Of a DNA stretch of 64,000 nt, positions 59,761 to 64,000 are shown piece after piece (the stretch's first letter is position 1; the number at the start of each line of letters is the position of its first letter). Both the position numbers and the translations under genes were made by a program. The stretch spans positions 1 to 64,000 of the forward strand of contig NZ_ABLD01000021.1 of the NCBI RefSeq assembly GCF_000172415.1, written 5' to 3'. The notes beneath the pieces are model-generated. The model saw only the letters and a list, made by a program, of their open reading frames with translations, ran no database searches and was not told the DNA's origin. The stretch is from Paraburkholderia graminis C4D1M (lineage in GTDB: Bacteria > Pseudomonadota > Gammaproteobacteria > Burkholderiales > Burkholderiaceae).

Positions 59761-59779
59761 GCCTCGCGAGCCGCGAGGC
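59761..59779 (+). terminator. Hairpin immediately after mntH
   Basis: GCCTCGCG (59761-59768) and CGCGAGGC (59772-59779) with a three-base loop, three bases past the stop. It has no T tract. Confidence 0.45.
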
Positions 59780-59988
59780 CATTCGCCAATCGTTGCAACG
59801 CAGTTGTAAATATTCTTTTAGTATTTCGAGTTGAACGGCGCCGCCGCTGGCCGTGGCGCCGCCTTCGCCGTAGTCCCGATGGCTGCCTGCGCTATTGCGG
59901 CGGCCATTCGCTTGTTTGTCTTGCCACCGCGTTGTGCCGTCTGCGTGCCGTATCCGCCAGGCGGCGGCGATGACGCCATGCCCCGCGC

Positions 59989-61416
59989 ATGACTTCAGTC
60001 GACACGCGGCGCGCCGTTTTGCTCACCGCCCTTGCTCCTGGACGACAGCCCATGCCGCTTCCTGCTTTGCCTCCGGCTTTCCTCATTGCTGCATTCGACC
60101 GCCTTACCCATCGCGCCTCCGCCAGACCCTTGCGCGTGCCCGGCCACCGCTTCGGCCGCGGCAGACTCGTCTGCGTCCTCGCTGCGCTGGTGTTGTCGAG
60201 CGCCTTTCCCGGCGAGGCGGCGGCCACCGTCGCGATGCTGCAGCCGGCGCGCATCGCCGCGGCCAACGAGCCGCTGCAGATCACGTTGCTCTATTCCGCC
60301 GACGACGCCACGCCGCTTACCGTCGCCGTGCCGCAAACGCTGCGCGTGAACCTGAGCGGCGGCGAGCAGTCTGCGCAGCCGCTCGAACTCGCGCGCGAAG
60401 CGGGCGTGCCCGACACGCTGCGTCTGCGGCCGGGCCAGTTCCGCAAGGTGCGCTTTTCCGCGCCTTGGCCGGACTCGGCTCGCGGAGAAGTGCGTGTCGA
60501 TCCGATCGGTTTCGATGCTTCGCCCGCGGTCGTCGTGATCAATCGCGGTCCCAACCAGAACGCCATAGCGCAGGCCGAGCGCAGCGAAAGCCAGGCCCGC
60601 ACGCCGGCCCAGGCCGCGGCGACGGCTGCCGCGCTCGACGGCCCCTCGGGCGACGCGATCTCGCCGCCAGGCGACTCGCTATCGACGACCGGACGCGGCG
60701 TGCTTGCGCACGTTTCCTACTACGACCCGATGTATATCGGCGTCGGCCACAACGGCGACACCAATGCGCGGCTGCAACTGAGCTTCAAGTATCGCTTGCG
60801 CATTCCCGACGACCTGCGCTCCAAAGCCTTCACCGACAACCTCTACTTCGCCTACACGCAGACGTCGATCTGGGATCTCTCCGCCGACTCGCGTCCGTTT
60901 CGCGACACGACGTACTCGCCGCAGCTTTTCTACTACGTGCCGGACACGGGCTGGCGCAGTCCGTTCTTCACGCGCATGGGTTTTGCGGCGGGCGTCGCGC
61001 ATGAATCGAACGGCAAAGGCGGAAGCGATTCGCGCAGCATCAACATGCCGTTCATCCGCCCGACGTGGGAATTCGGCGATCTGACGGCCAACCATCTGAC
61101 GGTGTCGCCGAAAATTTATTACTACGTCGGCACGTCCAGTAATCCGGACATTGCGGACTATCGCGGCTATGTCGATCTGCTCGTCAAATACGGCAGCCCC
61201 GATGGCTGGCAACTGGCGACCACGCTGCGCAAAGGCACGAAGCACTGGTACGGCAGCGTCGACACGCAATTCACCTATCCGCTCGCGAAGCTGCTCGGCA
61301 GCGCGTGGGGCGGCTATCTGTGGATCGGTTATTTCAACGGCTACGGCGAGGATCTGCTCGACTACAACAACCGTCAGCACTGGATGGCGCGAATCGGTTA
61401 CAGCATCGCGCGGTGA
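59989..61416 (+). CDS. pldA: Outer-membrane phospholipase A
   Basis: A 475-residue OmpLA-type phospholipase. The catalytic segment is HESNGKGGSDSRSIN: His338, Ser340 and Asn352 have the same spacing as His142, Ser144 and Asn156 of Escherichia coli OmpLA. The C-terminal half is a beta-barrel ending in an aromatic/hydrophobic strand (HWMARIGYSIAR). The N-terminal 200 residues form an extra periplasmic region after a signal segment (LVCVLAALVLSSAFPGEAAA), longer than in enterics. The start is uncertain; MPLPALPPAF at 60052 is an alternative. Confidence 0.9.
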   Translation: MTSVDTRRAVLLTALAPGRQPMPLPALPPAFLIAAFDRLTHRASARPLRVPGHRFGRGRLVCVLAALVLSSAFPGEAAATVAMLQPARIAAANEPLQITLLYSADDATPLTVAVPQTLRVNLSGGEQSAQPLELAREAGVPDTLRLRPGQFRKVRFSAPWPDSARGEVRVDPIGFDASPAVVVINRGPNQNAIAQAERSESQARTPAQAAATAAALDGPSGDAISPPGDSLSTTGRGVLAHVSYYDPMYIGVGHNGDTNARLQLSFKYRLRIPDDLRSKAFTDNLYFAYTQTSIWDLSADSRPFRDTTYSPQLFYYVPDTGWRSPFFTRMGFAAGVAHESNGKGGSDSRSINMPFIRPTWEFGDLTANHLTVSPKIYYYVGTSSNPDIADYRGYVDLLVKYGSPDGWQLATTLRKGTKHWYGSVDTQFTYPLAKLLGSAWGGYLWIGYFNGYGEDLLDYNNRQHWMARIGYSIAR

Positions 61417-61536
61417 GGCCGACGCGGGCCGCGCTCGGCGGCGGCGCAGTATCGGCCTCGCGGACGGGCTCGGGCGGCTTCACGTCCCGTATCGGTTAAC
61501 ATAGCGGACCTCCGCTTTTCTGCTGCAAGGTTTCCG

Positions 61537-61740
61537 ATGGCTTCCAATCTCCACGCTCTACCCGACAGCCCGTGCATCGGCGTGTGTTCGACACTTTTCG
61601 ACGAAGTCTGCAAAGGCTGCGGCCGCACGGCCGGCGAGGTATCGAACTGGGTATTCATGAGCGATGAAGAAAAGCGGGCCGTGTGGACCCGCATCGAACG
61701 CGAAGGCACGGCCATGCGTTTTCAGAACGACAAGCTCTGA
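61537..61740 (+). CDS. DUF1289 family protein
   Basis: A 67-residue protein with four Cys (13, 17, 25, 28) in SPCIGVCSTLFDEVCKGCGR, then W...M...EK, the standard DUF1289 pattern. The cysteines could hold iron-sulfur or zinc. It follows the phospholipase gene by 120 bases. Function unknown. Confidence 0.88.
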   Translation: MASNLHALPDSPCIGVCSTLFDEVCKGCGRTAGEVSNWVFMSDEEKRAVWTRIEREGTAMRFQNDKL

Positions 61741-61749
61741 GCGTTTCGC

Positions 61750-62406
61750 TCAGAAGCGCATGCCGACGCCGAGCCCCACCACCACCGGATCGATGCTCAC
61801 GCGGCCAAGCGGCTGCCCGCCGAGCGATGCATCCGTGTGCATCCAGATCTTCTTGATGTCCGCGTTGACGAAGAGCGTCTTTGTCACCTGCACGTCGACG
61901 CCTGCCTGCAATGCCGGACCGAAGCTGTGATTGCGGATCGACACCGGCTGCCCGCCGGCGTGCAAGCCATTGTTATAGAACAACGTGTAGTTCAGACCCG
62001 CGCCGACATACGGACGCACGCGCCCCGCGTGATTGAAGTGATATTGCAGCAGCAACGTGGGCGGCAGCACGTTCACTCCGCCAAGCGGGCCGATGCTCGA
62101 AGTCAACTGATGACGCGACGTGCCGAGAATCAGTTCGACGCCGAGATAATCGCGGATCATGTAGGTCAGATCCAGTTCCGGCACGATCGCGTTGTTGACG
62201 TCGGTGTTCAGCGTGGAGAGCGTGCCTGTCGTCGATACGCTCGGCATGATGCTGATTGCGCGCAATCGAACGATCACGTCGCCGGCGTGAATGCCGCTCA
62301 TCGAGTCGTCGCCGGCGGCATGCGCCTGCGGAATGAGCGCGGCGGCGCAGAGCAGCCCCGATGCCAACGCAGCCGTCCTGATGGTGTTGCTGAGCGAGAG
62401 CTTCAT
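61750..62406 (-). CDS. ompW: OmpW family outer-membrane protein
   Basis: A 218-residue outer-membrane beta-barrel. The signal peptide is at residues 1-30 (to PQAHA|AGDD). AGDVIVRLRAISIMPS, PELDLTYMIRDYLGVELILG, PTLLLQYHF and the C-terminal VVGLGVGMRF are typical OmpW features, including the final Phe. The start MKLSLSNTIR has GGGGAAG upstream. An FNR-type box lies 59-72 bases upstream, consistent with oxygen-dependent control known for ompW in other bacteria. Confidence 0.93.
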   Translation of the reverse strand: MKLSLSNTIRTAALASGLLCAAALIPQAHAAGDDSMSGIHAGDVIVRLRAISIMPSVSTTGTLSTLNTDVNNAIVPELDLTYMIRDYLGVELILGTSRHQLTSSIGPLGGVNVLPPTLLLQYHFNHAGRVRPYVGAGLNYTLFYNNGLHAGGQPVSIRNHSFGPALQAGVDVQVTKTLFVNADIKKIWMHTDASLGGQPLGRVSIDPVVVGLGVGMRF

Positions 62407-62464
62407 TTTTCTTCCCCTTTTTGTTGATCTACGGGGATTGTCGAAGCTCCCGCCGCGCGTCACG

Positions 62465-62478
62465 TTGACTCCCATCAA
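62465..62478 (-). promoter_or_regulatory. FNR/Anr-type box upstream of ompW
   Basis: On the minus strand TTGATGGGAGTCAA, which matches TTGAT-N4-ATCAA at nine of ten positions. It lies 59-72 bases before the ompW start codon and overlaps the end of the upstream nitronate monooxygenase gene. Confidence 0.6.
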
Positions 62479-63665
62479 CCGAGGGAGAAAGCCAGCCGCC
62501 CTGCGACAGCCGGTCGCGTCGCGCCGGTCAACAGCAGTTCGATCAGGTCGTGCACGCTGCGAATCGCCGAGCCGAACGGCAGCGCTTCCTTGCCGCGAAA
62601 AAAGAGGCCGTTGGCCACATCGCCGCGCAAGGCCGCGGCAAGCCGCGTGTCGATGCAGAAGTGCCCGAACTTTTCGACGCCGTCACGCCACCCGCACACG
62701 CTCAGACATTCGAGCGCCGTCGGGCACGCCTGCCTGAGCGCGCCGACCTTCTCGCGAATCCTCGCTTCATGCCGCAAATAGCGCGTGAGCCACGGCGTTT
62801 TCACGGCACGCGCGGGCAAACCCGTCACGCTGACGAATTCGACGATGTCATCCGGCGCCGCCTCGGCCAGCACGCGCTTGAAGTTCGGATGCGCGTCGCC
62901 TTCCTCGGTCACGGCGAACGGCGTGCCGAGCTGCACGCCGTTCGCGCCCGCGTTCAGCAGCGCGCGCACGGCCTCATGACTATTGATGCCGCCCGCGAGA
63001 ATCAACGGCACCTGCTTGCGATCGATCCCGAGCGACGTGAACACGGTCTCGAGTTCATCGAGAATGCGCCTGAAGTCGAAGCGCTGATCGTTCATATCGG
63101 CGATGTTCGTGACGCCGAGATGGCCGCCCGCATGCGCCGGATGTTCGATCACGACGGCGTCGGGCAAGCGGCCCTTCTTCATCCACTTCTTCAGCACCAG
63201 CGCGACGCCGCGGCTGTCCGACAGAATCGGAATCAGCGCGATGTCGTGGCCTTGCGTCATCTCCGGCAAATCGAGCGGCAGGCCCGCGCCCATCACGATC
63301 GCGTCGGCGCCGTTTTCGCAGGCGGCGCGCACGTAATCGGCTTGCGCGCTGACCGCCTTCATCACGTTGACGGCGATCATGCCGCGGCCTTCGCTCAGCT
63401 TCTTCGCCGCATGAATTTCACGCGCGAGCGCGGTGAGATTCGCCTCTTCGAGCGTGGCACGGTCGGGCGACTGCCGGCAACGTTCGACGAGATCGGGATG
63501 ATGATGACGCAAGTCGATACTGGCGATGGTGCCGAGCGCGCCCTCGCGCGCGACGCTGCCTGCGAGCCGGTGCGCCGAAATGCCGACGCCCATGCCGCCT
63601 TGCACGATCGGCAAGAGCGAGCGGCCGCGAATGACCAGCGGAGAAAACGAATGAGAGTTGAGCAT
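62475..63665 (-). CDS. Nitronate monooxygenase
   Basis: A 396-residue FMN-dependent TIM-barrel enzyme of the nitronate monooxygenase/2-nitropropane dioxygenase family. Conserved parts are the N-terminal PIVQGGMGVGIS, the His-containing EHPAHAGGHLG, the flavin-phosphate region LAGGINSHEAVRALLNAGANGVQLGTPF, and a long C-terminal extension with two Cys. It oxidises nitroalkane anions such as propionate 3-nitronate. A long inverted repeat begins seven bases before its start and leaves no free ribosome site. Confidence 0.88.
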   Translation of the reverse strand: MLNSHSFSPLVIRGRSLLPIVQGGMGVGISAHRLAGSVAREGALGTIASIDLRHHHPDLVERCRQSPDRATLEEANLTALAREIHAAKKLSEGRGMIAVNVMKAVSAQADYVRAACENGADAIVMGAGLPLDLPEMTQGHDIALIPILSDSRGVALVLKKWMKKGRLPDAVVIEHPAHAGGHLGVTNIADMNDQRFDFRRILDELETVFTSLGIDRKQVPLILAGGINSHEAVRALLNAGANGVQLGTPFAVTEEGDAHPNFKRVLAEAAPDDIVEFVSVTGLPARAVKTPWLTRYLRHEARIREKVGALRQACPTALECLSVCGWRDGVEKFGHFCIDTRLAAALRGDVANGLFFRGKEALPFGSAIRSVHDLIELLLTGATRPAVAGRLAFSLG

Positions 63666-63671
63666 GGCTGA

Positions 63672-63713
63672 CCCGACGGACGATTATCAAAGCGTGGATA
63701 ATCGTCGGTCGGG
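63672..63713 (-). promoter_or_regulatory. 17-bp inverted repeat abutting nitronate monooxygenase start
   Basis: Arms 63672-63688 and 63697-63713 pair at 16 of 17 positions; the perfect core is GACGATTATC with GATAATCGTC, eight-base loop. It starts seven bases upstream of the ATG. The CGGG that could serve as ribosome site is inside the stem. Either an operator or an RNA structure that hides the start. Confidence 0.65.
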
Positions 63714-63794
63714 CGCGGCCGGGGTTGCGTCAGATCAAGCGGTGCGCGCATGCCGTTGCGGCGCGCGCGGGTTCGTTGATGCCGGTCATCCGCG

Positions 63795-64000
63795 TCAGAC
63801 TTTGAATTGCATCGACTTGAGTTCGAGATATTCCTCGAGTCCAAAGACGCCGTTCTCGCGTCCGAAGCCCGACTGCTTGAAGCCGCCGAACGGCGCCGCC
63901 ATATTCCACGCGCCGCCGTTGATGTCGATCTGCCCCGTGCGGATGCGGCGCGCGACGCGTTGCGCGCGCTCGTCGCTGCCGGCCCACACTGCGCCGCCGA
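63795..64000 (-). CDS. Aldehyde dehydrogenase, C-terminal end (partial)
   Basis: The last about 67 residues of an NAD(P)-dependent aldehyde dehydrogenase, running off the right end of the window. The end contains RTGQIDINGG, APFGGFKQSGFGRENG and GLEEYLELKSMQ, all standard in the C-terminal part of this family. The catalytic Cys and Glu lie outside. The nitronate monooxygenase gene follows 129 bases downstream on the same strand. The substrate is unknown. Confidence 0.92.
   Translation of the reverse strand, partial: GGAVWAGSDERAQRVARRIRTGQIDINGGAWNMAAPFGGFKQSGFGRENGVFGLEEYLELKSMQFKV

Noticed and set aside
1..64000. CRISPR arrays, tRNA/rRNA genes, prophage or insertion sequences
   Set aside because: No regular direct repeats with spacers, no tRNA-like cloverleaf, no transposase, integrase or phage structural gene was seen.

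Overview
The window is about 64 kb of GC-rich chromosomal DNA. It reads as a beta-proteobacterium of the Burkholderiaceae, most likely Burkholderia or Paraburkholderia. The clues are G/C-biased third codon positions, many LysR, LacI and TetR regulators, a 2-ketogluconate (kgu/ptxS) operon, an rbs operon without rbsD, NodT-type RND efflux, and PGDYG, DUF2795 and DUF1289 small proteins. This is inferred from gene content, not from a marker gene. No phage, insertion sequence, tRNA, rRNA or CRISPR array was seen. About 57 coding regions can be supported, two of them cut by the window ends.

Layout. 1-4.6 kb: start of the serine kinase gene prkA (reading leftward, with an apparent one-base frameshift), a 2-keto-4-pentenoate hydratase-like gene and a membrane chemoreceptor. 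5.0-11.2 kb: a leftward ribose operon rbsB-rbsA-rbsC-rbsR-rbsK with a perfect LacI-type operator upstream. 11.5-18 kb: corA, a P-loop kinase behind a 21-codon leader ORF, a saccharopine dehydrogenase-like gene with an Lrp-type regulator, a LysR gene and small proteins. 18-25 kb: a YhfC-type membrane protease, then a leftward kguE-kguK-kguT-kguD-ptxS operon for 2-ketogluconate, with a PtxS-type palindrome in front. 25-34 kb: a LysR/YeiH divergent pair, GST, ClC channel, phospholipase B-like hydrolase, small proteins, a cupin and another LysR. 34-41 kb: a TetR-controlled RND efflux operon (MFP, pump, NodT channel) with a large inverted repeat in the shared promoter. 41-49 kb: a compositionally foreign glycosyltransferase, penicillin-binding protein 1A, a ribbon-helix-helix protein, and pspA with a TPR membrane protein. 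49-54 kb: TetR, Baeyer-Villiger-type monooxygenase and alpha/beta hydrolase (a plausible ketone-to-ester-to-acid module), then a soluble chemoreceptor. 54-58 kb: the leftward potFGHI polyamine uptake operon. 58-64 kb: mntH, outer-membrane phospholipase A, DUF1289, ompW, nitronate monooxygenase and the end of an aldehyde dehydrogenase gene.

Most of the window is a conventional catabolic, transport and regulatory chromosome segment. The less expected signals are between or beside genes: an orphan strong terminator with a matching promoter upstream of mntH (possible small RNA), a long hairpin abutting the nitronate monooxygenase start, an FNR-type box in front of ompW, a 44-bp operator-like repeat in the RND promoter, a translationally coupled 21-residue leader peptide, five exact 11-bp tandem repeats, low-complexity spacers inside the kgu operon, and simple-sequence peptide insertions in several proteins. 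I did not find clear evidence of a wholly new multi-gene system.
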